From positions 62,001-126,000 of the forward strand of contig NZ_CP119566.1 of the NCBI RefSeq assembly GCF_029277445.1: 64,000 nt of DNA, written 5' to 3'. The stretch comes from Pararhizobium qamdonense (GTDB lineage Bacteria > Pseudomonadota > Alphaproteobacteria > Rhizobiales > Rhizobiaceae). The translations under genes and the position numbers were made by a program. Below the pieces are notes generated by a model. It was not told the DNA's origin. It did no database searches and saw nothing but the letters and a program-made list of their open reading frames with translations. This document shows, piece by piece, positions 1-8,936 of this stretch (position 1 is the first letter of the stretch; each line of letters begins with the position of its first letter).

Positions 1-1
1 T

Positions 2-826
2 TTCGAGGCCAATGACAATGTCATCTATACCGGCGGCTGCCCCAACCAGCATCTTTTGCCGCTGTTCGATTATCTGATCCCGCGCTTCGGACGCCGCCCC
101 TATCTGGTCGGCGCCAATTATGTCTGGGGCTGGGAAATGAACCGGCTGGCCCGCGAGCTGATCGAGGAGGCAGGTGGCGAAGTACTCGGTGAGCGCTATC
201 TGCCGCTGGAGGAAACCGCCGTCGAGCGCATCGTTCTGGATATCGAGCGGCAGCGCCCGAGCTTCATCCTCAATAATTTCATCGGCCCGTCCAGCTATGC
301 CTTTCTCGCCGCCATTCGCGCGCTCGGCGCCCGCAATCCGGCCTTTCTTCCGGAAAACTGCCCGGTGGTGAGCTGCGACCTGCAGGAAAGCGAACTGCCC
401 CATATCGGCCTTGGCGTCGCCACGGGCCAGCTCTGCGCGGCCGCCTATTTCGATACGGTTGCGACCCCGGAAAATGCCGCCTTCAAGGCGCAGGTCTCCG
501 CCAAGTTCGGTGTGGAGCGGCGCATTTCGAGCGTTTTTGCCAGCGCCTATGCCTCGGTCAAGCTGTGCGCGGAAGCCATCCTGGCAGCCGGAACGGACGA
601 TCCGACTGCGGTTGCGCGCCAGCTCTCGGCGGCGCCTCTGCCGACGGTGCTGGGTCCGATCGTGATCAATCCCGATACCCGCCACGCAGCACTCCCCTTT
701 CATCTTGGCCGCATCAATGACGGCGGCGGTTTCGATATCATCGCTTCGCAGCCGGCTATACCCGCCGATCCCTATCTGACCGGCCGCCGCACCCGCCAGC
801 CGGCGCAGCTGAGGATCGTGTCATGA
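2..826 (+). CDS. AmiC-like amide/urea-binding sensor protein (5' truncated by window edge)
   Basis: The reading frame is open from the first bases, so the start lies upstream of the window. The visible 274 residues are the C-terminal two thirds of a type I periplasmic-binding fold. They begin with a YTGGCPNQ stretch typical of AmiC and related amide or urea binding proteins (usual length about 385 aa). The stop overlaps the ATG of the ANTAR gene by 4 bp, and AmiC-type proteins act as ligand-sensing partners that hold AmiR-type antiterminators inactive, so a cytoplasmic sensor is more likely than a transport component. The missing N-terminus means a signal peptide cannot be ruled out. An UrtA/FmdD-like transporter binding protein is the main alternative. 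Confidence 0.82.
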   Translation, partial: FEANDNVIYTGGCPNQHLLPLFDYLIPRFGRRPYLVGANYVWGWEMNRLARELIEEAGGEVLGERYLPLEETAVERIVLDIERQRPSFILNNFIGPSSYAFLAAIRALGARNPAFLPENCPVVSCDLQESELPHIGLGVATGQLCAAAYFDTVATPENAAFKAQVSAKFGVERRISSVFASAYASVKLCAEAILAAGTDDPTAVARQLSAAPLPTVLGPIVINPDTRHAALPFHLGRINDGGGFDIIASQPAIPADPYLTGRRTRQPAQLRIVS

Positions 827-1404
827 GGGAAACACCAAATTTCACCGGCTGGCGCGCCACCATTCTCCATCGCGAAGACAACACCACCGAACGGCTGACC
901 CGCCAGCTGAAGCTGATCGGCTTTCAAGTGACGGTTCAGTGGCAACCGCTCGATGCCGCCGACCTGCCGGATTTCGTGCTTGTCGATGCCGATCAGGGCT
1001 GGGACGGGCTCTTGCCCTGGAGCGGCGAAAATGCGCCGCGGCCGCTGGTGGCGCTGCTCGGCTCAGAGGCCCCCGGGCGCATTGCCTGGGCGATGCAACA
1101 GGGCGTCGGCGCCATCATCGCCAAGCCGCTGGCCTCCTCGGCCGTCTATCCCGCCCTGGTCATGGCGCTTGGCATCCACCGTGAACGCAAGGCCGTGATC
1201 GACAAGCTGAACCATCTGGAAGAGCGCGTCCGGCTGCGGCCGCTGGTGCATGCCGCCGTCGAGCGCATCATTGCCGAGCGCCATGTCGACGAGGAACTCG
1301 CCTATACGATCCTGCGCAATTGCGCGATGCGCCGCCGCATGCCGTTGGAGCAGATCGCAGCCTCTATTCTCGGCGGCGCCGAGCCCATGCCGGAGGCCGG
1401 TTGA
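823..1404 (+). CDS. AmiR-like ANTAR-domain RNA-binding antiterminator
   Basis: A 193-residue protein. Residues 10-125 form a pseudo-receiver domain, followed by a short coiled coil (about 126-145) and a C-terminal three-helix ANTAR domain (about 140-190) containing AAVERIIAERH and the helix with MRRRMPLEQIA. ANTAR proteins bind tandem hexaloop hairpins in nascent mRNA and prevent premature termination. The start overlaps the upstream stop (ATGA), so translation is coupled to the AmiC-like gene. By analogy with Pseudomonas AmiC/AmiR, the ligand would free this protein to antiterminate the operon leader, which lies outside the window. The receiver does not look like a normal phospho-acceptor domain, which also fits the AmiR type. 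Confidence 0.85.
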   Translation: MRETPNFTGWRATILHREDNTTERLTRQLKLIGFQVTVQWQPLDAADLPDFVLVDADQGWDGLLPWSGENAPRPLVALLGSEAPGRIAWAMQQGVGAIIAKPLASSAVYPALVMALGIHRERKAVIDKLNHLEERVRLRPLVHAAVERIIAERHVDEELAYTILRNCAMRRRMPLEQIAASILGGAEPMPEAG

Positions 1405-2252
1405 TGCGCATCCTAAAAAGCATGATCCGCCAGCCGTCGGCGCTGTTCGGCCTGGCGATCGTTGCCCTCGTCATTTTCATGGCGGTCGCCGCACCACTCA
1501 TTGCACCCTATAATCCCGATGAACAGATGTTTGACGGGCTGACGCTCGAAGGCGCGCCGATGCCGCCAAGCGCCCAGTTCCTGCTCGGCACCGATACGCT
1601 CGGCCGCGACCTGTTCTCCCGCCTGCTCTACGGCGCCCGCACCTCCCTGGTCATCGGCCTTGTCGCCAATGGCATCGCGGTTGCGATCGGGCTTTTGATT
1701 GGCATCCTGTCCGGCTATATGCGCGGCCTCGTCGGCAATGCGCTGATGCGCTTTACCGATCTGATGATGGCCTTTCCGGCCCTGCTTCTGGCCATCGTGC
1801 TGGCAGCGCTCCTGCGCCCGAGCCTGTGGATCGTCGCCATGGTGATCGCGCTGGTCAATTGGGTGCAGGTGGCGCGCATCGTCTATACCGAAACCCGCGG
1901 CCTGGTGGAGCGCGATTTCATCCTGGCCGAACGGTCGCTAGGCGCTGGCCATGTCCGCATCCTGTTTCATCACATCCTGCCGCATCTGATGCCGACGGCG
2001 ATCGTCTGGGGCACGCTCGGTATCGCCACCACGGTGCTTCTGGAAGCGACGCTGTCGTTCCTCGGCATCGGCGTGCAGCCGCCGACGCCCTCCTGGGGCA
2101 ATATCATTTTCGAAAGCCAGAGCTATTTCCAGGCGGCCCCCTGGCTGGTGTTCATTCCCGGCGCCGTCATCCTTTTGACCGCGCTCTCCTTCAACCTGGT
2201 CGGCGATGCGCTGCGCGATATTCTCGACCCGACCCAGCGCGGGAGGGGTTGA
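1404..2252 (+). CDS. Peptide/amide ABC transporter permease, DppC/OppC type
   Basis: A 282-residue inner-membrane permease of the DppC/OppC family. It has a first membrane segment at about residues 14-35, a periplasmic loop with the LLGTDTLGRD motif usual for this subfamily, further hydrophobic segments, and a cytoplasmic EAA loop (ERSLGAGHVRILFHHILP) that docks the ATPase. The start at 1404 shares one base with the preceding stop (TGATG). An upstream in-frame start at 1320 lies inside the ANTAR gene and is not needed. The gene precedes the DppB-type permease, whereas most dpp/opp operons place B before C. Confidence 0.9.
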   Translation: MRILKSMIRQPSALFGLAIVALVIFMAVAAPLIAPYNPDEQMFDGLTLEGAPMPPSAQFLLGTDTLGRDLFSRLLYGARTSLVIGLVANGIAVAIGLLIGILSGYMRGLVGNALMRFTDLMMAFPALLLAIVLAALLRPSLWIVAMVIALVNWVQVARIVYTETRGLVERDFILAERSLGAGHVRILFHHILPHLMPTAIVWGTLGIATTVLLEATLSFLGIGVQPPTPSWGNIIFESQSYFQAAPWLVFIPGAVILLTALSFNLVGDALRDILDPTQRGRG

Positions 2253-2253
2253 G

Positions 2254-3174
2254 ATGATGTTTCTGATCCTGCGGCGGCTCGTCCAGACGGCGCTCATCCT
2301 GTTCGGCGTTGCGGCCATCACTTTCCTGCTGCTCTACGCCCTGCCCGCCGATCCTGCCCGGATGATCGCCGGCCGCAGCGCAACGGCGCAGACGGTTGCC
2401 AATATCCGCCATGAACTTGGCCTCGACCAGCCGCTGCTTGCGCAATTCTGGACCTATCTGAAGGGCCTGTCCGAAGGCAATCTCGGCCGCTCCTATGCGC
2501 AGAAAACCGATGTCGGCGCGCTGATTGCGGCCCGTCTTCCGGCAACCTTGATCCTGATGGCGGCCGGTATCGCCGTCGAGGTGGTGCTCGGCCTTTTGCT
2601 CGGCGTCATCGCCGCCGTGCGCCGTGGCGGGCCGGTCGACCGGTTCGTGATGATGGCATCGTTTGTCGGCGTATCCGCCCCGCAATTCGTGGCAGCGCTT
2701 CTGCTTCTCTATGTCTTTGCCGTTACGCTCGCCTGGTTCCCGATGAGCGGCTTTGGCACCTTTGCCCATGTCGTGCTTCCCGCCACCACGCTCGGCATTC
2801 TGGGGGCCGGCTGGTATGCGCGCATGGTGCGCTCGGCAATGATCGACGTGCTCAACCAGGATTATGTCCGCACCGCCCGTGCCAAGGGCCTGTCGTCCGC
2901 CCGCATCGTCTTTCGCCATGCGCTGCCGAATGCGCTTCTTCCGATCATCGCCATGATCGGCATCGATATCGGCCAGTTCATGAGCGGTGTCGTGGTGGTC
3001 GAGGCCGTCTATGGCTGGCCCGGCATCGGCCAGCTTGCCTGGCAGGCGATCCAGCAGGTCGATATCCCGATCATCATGGGCGTGACGCTGGTCTCCGCAC
3101 TTGCCATCGTCATCGGCAATCTCGTCGCCGATCTGATCGCGCCACTCATCGATCCACGCATCCGTGCGCGGTAA
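2254..3174 (+). CDS. Peptide/amide ABC transporter permease, DppB/OppB type
   Basis: A 306-residue inner-membrane permease with an N-terminal membrane anchor (about 10-32), the family motif around DPARMIAGR, and an EAA loop (ARAKGLSSARIVFRHALPNA, about residues 207-226). It begins two bases after the previous stop, behind a GGGAGGGG ribosome binding site at 2241-2248; ATG codons at 2254 and 2257 are both possible. It would form the heterodimeric channel with the preceding DppC-type protein and be driven by the fused ATPase at the end of the operon. Confidence 0.9.
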   Translation: MMFLILRRLVQTALILFGVAAITFLLLYALPADPARMIAGRSATAQTVANIRHELGLDQPLLAQFWTYLKGLSEGNLGRSYAQKTDVGALIAARLPATLILMAAGIAVEVVLGLLLGVIAAVRRGGPVDRFVMMASFVGVSAPQFVAALLLLYVFAVTLAWFPMSGFGTFAHVVLPATTLGILGAGWYARMVRSAMIDVLNQDYVRTARAKGLSSARIVFRHALPNALLPIIAMIGIDIGQFMSGVVVVEAVYGWPGIGQLAWQAIQQVDIPIIMGVTLVSALAIVIGNLVADLIAPLIDPRIRAR

Positions 3175-3205
3175 TCCAAATCAGCAACCAAAAAGGGGAA
3201 CTCAA

Positions 3206-4825
3206 ATGTTCAAACGCTGGCTTCGAAACTCCACGATCGCAATGGCGCTCGCCTTCACCCCGCTGCCTGCCTTCGCGCAGGATACGATCAAGCAGGGCGG
3301 CGATATCGTCATCACCTACAAGGACGACATCGCCACGCTCGATCCAGCCATCGGCTATGACTGGGTCAACTGGTCGATGATCAAGAGCCTCTATTCGCGG
3401 CTGATGGACTATACGCCGGGCACGCCGGACCTGATCCCGTCGCTGGCCGAAAGCTTCACCGTTTCGCCGGATGGCCTCACCTATACCTTCAAGCTGCGCA
3501 AGGGCGTGAAGTTCACCAATGGCCGCGAGGTCGCCGCCTCCGACGTCAAATATTCGATCGAGCGCGCCGTCGATCCGAAGACGCAAGGCCCCGGTGCCGG
3601 TTTCTTCGGTGCCATCAAGGGGTTTGACGCGGTCAGCGGCGGCACATCGCCGACGCTGGAAGGCATCACGACGCCGGACGATTCCACCGTCGTCTTCACG
3701 CTGTCGCGCCCCGACGCTACCTTCCTACATGTTCTCGCCATCAACTTCGCCTCCGTCGTGCCGAAGGAAGCCGTCGAGGCGGCAGGCGGCGATTTCGGCA
3801 AGAACCCCGTGGGTTCGGGCACGTTCGTGCTGAAAGAATGGACCGTCGGCCAGCGCCTGGTGTTCGAGCGCAACCCGGATTATTTCGTCAAGGACATGCC
3901 GCATATCGACAAGTTCACTGTCGAAGTCGGCCAGGAGCCGCTGGTGGCGCTTCTGCGGCTGCAAAAGGGCGAAGTCGATATTGCCGGCGATGGCGTGCCG
4001 CCTGCCAAGTTCCTCGAGATCAAGAACTCGCCTGAGGGCGCCAATATCATCGTCGATGGCGCGCAGCTGCACACCGGCTATATCACGCTCAACACCAAGG
4101 TGGCGCCCTTCGACAATGTGAAGGTTCGACAGGCCCTGAACATGGCCATCAACAAGGAGCGTATCACCCGCATCCTGAACGGCCGCGCGACGGCTGCCAA
4201 CCAGCCGCTGCCGCCGCTGATGCCGGGCTACGACAAGGCCTTCACCGGCTATGCCTTCGATGTCGAGAAGGCCAAAGCGCTGCTCGCAGAAGCCGGTTTC
4301 CCGGATGGTTTTGAAACGGTCCTTTATTCCACCAACACCGATCCGCAGCCGCGCATCGCCCAGGCGATCCAGCAGGACCTGGCCGCTGTCGGCGTCAAGG
4401 CCGAGGTTCGCGCGCTGGCGCAGGCCAACGTGATCGCCGCCGGCGGTACCGAAGGCGAAGCGCCGATGATCTGGTCGGGCGGCATGGCCTGGATCGCCGA
4501 CTTCCCGGATCCGTCCAACTTCTACGGCCCGATTCTTGGTTGCTCGGGTGCGGTTCAGGGCGGCTGGAACTGGTCCTGGTATTGCAACAAGGATCTCGAT
4601 GCCCGCGCGATCGCCGCCGATTCGATGTCGGACCCGGCCAAGGCTGCCGAGCGTCAGGCCGAATGGGGCAAGATCTTCACCGACATCATGGCGGACGCGC
4701 CGTGGATCCCGCTCACCAACGAACGCCGCGTCGTCGCCAAGTCGCCGCGCATGGGCGGCGCTGGCGACATCTATGTCGATCCGACCCGCGTCATCAATTA
4801 CGACGCGATCTTTGTGAAGGAGTAA
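3206..4825 (+). CDS. Extracellular solute-binding protein family 5 (DppA/OppA-like)
   Basis: A 539-residue periplasmic binding protein of the SBP_bac_5 family. A signal peptide spans residues 1-24, with probable cleavage after AFA. The mature part has the family pattern (LDPAIGYDW, ESFTVSPDGLTYTFKLRKGVKF, NMAINKERI). The start at 3206 follows AAAAGGGGA at 3191-3199; a longer in-frame start at 3164 would overlap the permease gene. Its place with an amidase suggests an amide or short peptide-like ligand, but the ligand cannot be read from the sequence. A strong hairpin follows the stop, as is common after highly expressed binding-protein genes. Confidence 0.9.
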   Translation: MFKRWLRNSTIAMALAFTPLPAFAQDTIKQGGDIVITYKDDIATLDPAIGYDWVNWSMIKSLYSRLMDYTPGTPDLIPSLAESFTVSPDGLTYTFKLRKGVKFTNGREVAASDVKYSIERAVDPKTQGPGAGFFGAIKGFDAVSGGTSPTLEGITTPDDSTVVFTLSRPDATFLHVLAINFASVVPKEAVEAAGGDFGKNPVGSGTFVLKEWTVGQRLVFERNPDYFVKDMPHIDKFTVEVGQEPLVALLRLQKGEVDIAGDGVPPAKFLEIKNSPEGANIIVDGAQLHTGYITLNTKVAPFDNVKVRQALNMAINKERITRILNGRATAANQPLPPLMPGYDKAFTGYAFDVEKAKALLAEAGFPDGFETVLYSTNTDPQPRIAQAIQQDLAAVGVKAEVRALAQANVIAAGGTEGEAPMIWSGGMAWIADFPDPSNFYGPILGCSGAVQGGWNWSWYCNKDLDARAIAADSMSDPAKAAERQAEWGKIFTDIMADAPWIPLTNERRVVAKSPRMGGAGDIYVDPTRVINYDAIFVKE

Positions 4826-4835
4826 GCAAGATTGC

Positions 4836-4865
4836 CCATGGCTCTGGTGAAAATCAGAGCCATGG
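4836..4865 (+). promoter_or_regulatory. Perfect 11-bp stem hairpin after the binding-protein gene
   Basis: CCATGGCTCTG and CAGAGCCATGG form a perfect stem with an 8-base loop, 11 bases past the stop codon. There is no U-tract, so it is more likely an mRNA-stabilising or processing hairpin than a full terminator. That would leave the binding protein overexpressed relative to the downstream amidase and ATPase. Confidence 0.55.
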
Positions 4866-4899
4866 AACGGCTATTGAGGACGGCGGTACGGCGCTGTCT

Positions 4900-5024
4900 C
4901 TTCTCCCCCTACGGGGAGAAGTGCCGAGCGAAGGCGAGGCGATGAGGGGCGGCGCGGCACATCAAGAGTGCTTGGCTCCCCCTCATCCGGCCCTTCGGGC
5001 TACCTTCTCCCCGGTGGGGAGAAG
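4900..5024. repeat. RIME-like mosaic palindromic intergenic repeat
   Basis: Two matching hairpins, CTTCTCCCC-TA-CGGGGAGAAG-type at 4900-4921 and CTTCTCCCC-GGT-GGGGAGAAG at 5004-5024, flank an internal inverted pair (GATGAGGGG at about 4941 with CCCCTCATC at about 4978). This layered symmetry resembles rhizobial intergenic mosaic elements. It sits inside the operon, between the binding-protein and amidase genes. Confidence 0.7.
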
Positions 5025-5113
5025 CGGGAGCGCGCCGCTCCTGCCAACCAAGAATAACGATATGCGCGCACGTCAGTGATCCGGCAAACCGCGCTTCCAA
5101 GGGAGAACAACCA

Positions 5114-6058
5114 ATGTGCGTCGCCTGCACCCATACCATCCACCGCGCCCAGCATAATTTTGGCTGGAACAAGGATTTCGAGCCCGCGCTCATCGCCAAG
5201 CCCGGTGAGACCATCCATTTCGAATGCCTGGATTCCTCCGGTGGCCAGCTCGGTGCCGGCTCGACGCTGGAAACACTCGCCGCGCTCGATTTCAACAAGA
5301 TCAATCCGGTCACCGGCCCCGTCTATGTCGAAAGCGCGAAGCCCGGCGATGCACTGAAGGTAACGATCCGCCGCTTCATTCCGTCCGGCATTGGCTGGAC
5401 CGCAAATATTCCAGGCTTCGGGCTGCTGGCCGACCAGTTCAAGGAGCCGGCCCTGCACATGTGGTCCTACGATCCGAACAGCATGGCGCCGTCGCTCTAT
5501 GGCCCGGGCGGCAAGGTGCCGTTGAAACCCTTTGCCGGAACGATCGGCGTTGCACCGGCCGAACCCGGACTGCATTCCGTCGTGCCGCCGCGCCGCGTCG
5601 GCGGCAATCTCGATATTCGCGACCTGACATCGGGCGTGACGCTCTATCTTCCCGTCGAAGTCGAGGGCGCGCTGTTTTCGATCGGCGACACCCACGCCGC
5701 CCAGGGCGACGGCGAAGTCTGCGGCACTGCGATCGAAAGCCAGATGGAGGTCGAGGCAACGATCGAGCTGGTCAAGGACGCGCGCCTGCAAAGCCCGCGC
5801 TTCACCACCACCGAACCCGTTACCCGCCATCTCGACGGCATGGGCTACGAGGTCACGACCGGCATCGGCCCGGACCTGATGACCGGTGCGCGCGAAGCGC
5901 TGATGCGGATGATCGACCTGCTCGGCTCCGAACATGGCATGAACCCCGTCGATGCCTACCTGCTCTGCTCGGTCTGCGGCGATCTCAGAATCAGCGAGAT
6001 CGTCGATATGCCCAATTGGGTCGTTTCCTTCTATTTCCCGAGGATCGTGTTCGCGTGA
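5114..6058 (+). CDS. Acetamidase/formamidase family protein
   Basis: A 314-residue protein of the FmdA/AmdA family, which hydrolyses formamide, acetamide or similar short amides to the acid and ammonia in the cytoplasm. The family signature is seen in the N-terminal THTIHRAQHNFGWN region, the GETIHFECLDSSGGQL strand and the acidic C-terminal VDAYLLCSVCGDLRISEIVD segment. ATG at 5114 follows AAGGGAGAA. The stop overlaps the GTG of the ATPase gene by 4 bp. Together with the AmiC/AmiR pair and the transporter, it makes a self-contained sense-import-hydrolyse operon. Exact substrate is unknown. Confidence 0.9.
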   Translation: MCVACTHTIHRAQHNFGWNKDFEPALIAKPGETIHFECLDSSGGQLGAGSTLETLAALDFNKINPVTGPVYVESAKPGDALKVTIRRFIPSGIGWTANIPGFGLLADQFKEPALHMWSYDPNSMAPSLYGPGGKVPLKPFAGTIGVAPAEPGLHSVVPPRRVGGNLDIRDLTSGVTLYLPVEVEGALFSIGDTHAAQGDGEVCGTAIESQMEVEATIELVKDARLQSPRFTTTEPVTRHLDGMGYEVTTGIGPDLMTGAREALMRMIDLLGSEHGMNPVDAYLLCSVCGDLRISEIVDMPNWVVSFYFPRIVFA

Positions 6059-7737
6059 CATCTGCTTTTCCCGTTTCCCCACCGGTCCTCACCATCGACA
6101 GGCTATGCGTCGATGCCCGCACGCCGGAAGGCCGCAGGCGCGTTCTCGACGATGTCAGTTTCGATTTGAGACTTGGGGAAACGCTCTGCATTGCCGGTGA
6201 AAGCGGGTCGGGCAAATCGGTGACCTCGCTTGCCATCATGGGGCTTTTGCCCAAGGCTTCCCTGCAGATCGCCTCCGGCAGCATTTCGCTTGAGGGCCGC
6301 GAACTGTCGCGGCTGTCCAACAGCGCGATGCGCAGCGTGCGCGGCGGCGATGTCGCGATGGTCTTTCAGGAGCCGATGACCTCGCTCAACCCGGTCATGT
6401 CAATCGGCGCGCAGCTGACCGAGGCCATTCGCGAGCATCAGGGATCGGAAGGCGGTAGTGCCGAGGCCGTCGCGATGCGCATGCTCGATGCCGTGCATAT
6501 GACGGAGCCGGCCAAACGGCTGAAACAATATCCGCACGAACTGTCCGGCGGCATGCGCCAGCGAGTGATGATCGCCATGGCGCTCTCCTGCCGGCCGAAA
6601 GTGCTGATCGCCGACGAGCCGACAACGGCGCTCGACGTCACCGTGCAGGCGCAGATCCTCAAGCTGATGGACGAGCTGAAGCGCGAATTCGGCGCCTCGA
6701 TCATCCTGATCACCCATGACATGGGCGTCGTCGCCCAGATGGCCGACCGCGTCGTCATCATGCAGGCCGGCCGCATCATCGAGCAGGGCGATGCCCTGCC
6801 GATCTTCAATGCCCCGGCGCAGCGCTATACCCAGGATCTGCTGGCCGCCGTTCCCCGGCTCGGCGCCCATGCCGGCACCGATGGCCCGCCGCGCATCAGC
6901 CCAATCACGGCGGATGCGAAGCCGCTCAAGCGCACACCGGTGCTGACCGTGCGCGCACTCGACGTTACCTATGGCAAGGCGGCAGGCTGGCTTTCCGGCA
7001 AAAAGCCACCTGCTTTAGCGGTCAGCGGTGTCTCCTTCGAGATCCTGCCCGGCCAGACGCTCGGCCTTGTCGGCGAAAGCGGCTCGGGCAAATCCACCAC
7101 CGGCAAGGCTGTGCTCGGCCTCATTCCCTTTACCGGCGACGTTGTGATCGACGGCCAGAACATTGGCGGCCTCAGCCAGCGCCAGATGCGGCCGGTGCGG
7201 CGCAGCGCGCAGATGATATTCCAGGATCCCTACGCCTCGCTCGATCCGCGCATGGCGGTCGGTGCTGCCATTGCCGAGCCGCTGATCATCCATGGCCTTG
7301 CCAACAAGGGCGAGCGCGACGACCGCGTGGCCGAACTCCTGCGCCGCGTCGGCCTGCAGCCGGATGCGGCCAGCCGCTATCCGCACGAATTCTCCGGCGG
7401 CCAGCGCCAGCGCATCTGTATCGCCAGAGCACTGACGCTCGGACCCAAGCTGATCGTCGCCGATGAAAGCGTTGCAGCGCTCGATGTCTCGGTGCGCGCC
7501 CGCGTGCTCGACTTGATGCTGGAGCTACAGGAAACCATGGGGCTCGCCTATCTGCTGATTTCGCACGATATGGCCGTGATCGAGCGCATGTCGCACCATG
7601 TCGCCGTCATGCGCTCCGGCCGCATCGTCGAAATGGGATCGCGCCGCGCCGTCTTCGAAAACCCGGCGGATGCCTATACCCAGGCCCTGATGGCAGCCGT
7701 GCCGATCCCAGACCCGGCCCTGCGCAACGTGGCGTAA
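6055..7737 (+). CDS. Fused double-ATPase of dipeptide/oligopeptide ABC transporter (DppD-DppF fusion)
   Basis: A 560-residue protein with two complete ABC ATPase halves, like GsiA/YejF. The first half has Walker A GESGSGKS at 48-55 and signature LSGGMRQR. The second has GESGSGKS at about 340-347 and signature FSGGQRQR at about 447. Each half carries the OppD/F C-terminal extension. The start is the GTG at 6055 in a GTGA overlap with the amidase stop; the frame is open much further upstream, but that part lies over the amidase gene. It powers uptake through the two permeases encoded upstream. Confidence 0.92.
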   Translation: MTSAFPVSPPVLTIDRLCVDARTPEGRRRVLDDVSFDLRLGETLCIAGESGSGKSVTSLAIMGLLPKASLQIASGSISLEGRELSRLSNSAMRSVRGGDVAMVFQEPMTSLNPVMSIGAQLTEAIREHQGSEGGSAEAVAMRMLDAVHMTEPAKRLKQYPHELSGGMRQRVMIAMALSCRPKVLIADEPTTALDVTVQAQILKLMDELKREFGASIILITHDMGVVAQMADRVVIMQAGRIIEQGDALPIFNAPAQRYTQDLLAAVPRLGAHAGTDGPPRISPITADAKPLKRTPVLTVRALDVTYGKAAGWLSGKKPPALAVSGVSFEILPGQTLGLVGESGSGKSTTGKAVLGLIPFTGDVVIDGQNIGGLSQRQMRPVRRSAQMIFQDPYASLDPRMAVGAAIAEPLIIHGLANKGERDDRVAELLRRVGLQPDAASRYPHEFSGGQRQRICIARALTLGPKLIVADESVAALDVSVRARVLDLMLELQETMGLAYLLISHDMAVIERMSHHVAVMRSGRIVEMGSRRAVFENPADAYTQALMAAVPIPDPALRNVA

Positions 7738-7780
7738 GGACGGCGAAAAATCTTATTAGCCGGCTTATCTTCTATCAGGC

Positions 7781-8827
7781 TTATGCCGGGGCTGCCAGCG
7801 AATCGCGTTCGATCAGGTTGCAGTCCATCTTGGTGAGCGGATAGGCGTCTCTGCCGAATCTGCGTCCCTTGCTGAGTTCTGAGACCGCCCAGGCGCCCAT
7901 CGCGCGGTGCGGCAGGATCAAGGTGGAGAGCTGCGGGCGCAGGTGGCGGCAGAGTTCATCGTCGTCATAGCCGATGACGGAGACATCCTGCGGGATCTTC
8001 AGCCCGGCGTCGCGCAATGCGTTGTAGCAGCCGGATGCCATCTTATCGTTCTGGCAAAAGAACGCGGTCGGCCGGTCCTTCAGCGCCAGGAAACGCTGCG
8101 TCGCCTCGAAACCCGAGGTCGGCGACCAGTTGCCTTCGCCCACCAGCCCGGCATCATAGGCAATCCCGGCCTTGGCCAGCGCCCTCTTGTAGCCTTTCAG
8201 CCGGTCCTGCGCGGCCTCCATGAAGGGTTCGCCGACAATGGTCGCGATGCGGCGATGTCCAAGCCGGATCAGCGTTTCGGTGGCTGCAAAACCACCGGCG
8301 GCCTCATCGGGAACCACGGCGGGAAAGCCGCTGTCCGGCGCATAGCAATTCAACAGCACGACCGGGACCGGGAGCCCTTGGAGAAAGGCCGGCGGTGTCA
8401 CCTGCCTGGTAAAGACCGTCATGTAGATCAGCCCCTCGATGCCGCTGCGCAGCATCGCCTCGACGGCCTTTTCCTCGCGCTCCGGATTGCCCATCGTCTG
8501 GGCAACGAGGATGGTCGCGCCTTCGTCCCAGGAGGCCTGCCTTGCGCCCTCGATCGCATTGACCGATTCCGGCGTGGTCGCCAGCTGATCGCAGATGAAG
8601 CCGATCGTGCCGTGGCTGCCGAGCACCGGCCGGTGAATGAGCGAGGACGCGCCATAACCCAGCGTGCGGGCCGCCTCGATGACCTTGCCGCGCGTGTCTG
8701 CTGAAATTGTCACGCCCGTCGCATTGTTGAGGACGAACGACACCGTTGCCTGCGAACAGCCCGCAAGCCGTGCCACATCCGTCATCGTCACGCGGCGCGG
8801 CGGCTTTTCATGTTTCGTCTTGGTCAA
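7781..8827 (-). CDS. LacI-family transcriptional regulator
   Basis: A 348-residue repressor-type protein. The N-terminal LacI helix-turn-helix (TMTDVARLAGCSQATVSFVLNN, about residues 14-36) is followed by a hinge and a periplasmic-binding-like ligand domain (about 70-335) with the usual IGYDDDELCRHLRPQLSTL region. It is divergent from the PhyH dioxygenase gene, which is its most likely target along with itself. The effector is unknown; sugars or sugar acids are usual for this family. A second in-frame Met lies just before TDVAR, but the longer form keeps the full family N-terminus. Confidence 0.92.
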   Translation of the reverse strand: MTKTKHEKPPRRVTMTDVARLAGCSQATVSFVLNNATGVTISADTRGKVIEAARTLGYGASSLIHRPVLGSHGTIGFICDQLATTPESVNAIEGARQASWDEGATILVAQTMGNPEREEKAVEAMLRSGIEGLIYMTVFTRQVTPPAFLQGLPVPVVLLNCYAPDSGFPAVVPDEAAGGFAATETLIRLGHRRIATIVGEPFMEAAQDRLKGYKRALAKAGIAYDAGLVGEGNWSPTSGFEATQRFLALKDRPTAFFCQNDKMASGCYNALRDAGLKIPQDVSVIGYDDDELCRHLRPQLSTLILPHRAMGAWAVSELSKGRRFGRDAYPLTKMDCNLIERDSLAAPA

Positions 8828-8860
8828 GGATGGCCTCTCCGGGTGCAGAGGAAAAACCTA

Positions 8861-8902
8861 GCTTATTTATTCTCATAAGCATATTGACTAATAATTATTA
8901 GT
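8861..8902. promoter_or_regulatory. Candidate operators in the lacI-PhyH divergent region
   Basis: The 109-bp divergent region holds a perfect 16-bp palindrome, ACTAATAATTATTAGT (8887-8902), and an interrupted inverted repeat GCTTAT-N8-ATAAGC (8861-8880). Both are much more AT-rich than the surroundings. They are natural candidates for binding by the adjacent LacI-type protein. The palindrome lacks the central CG common in LacI-family sites, so the assignment is inference. Confidence 0.5.
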
Positions 8903-8936
8903 TGCACTAGGCTGGGCATAACGGAGGAGACCGATC

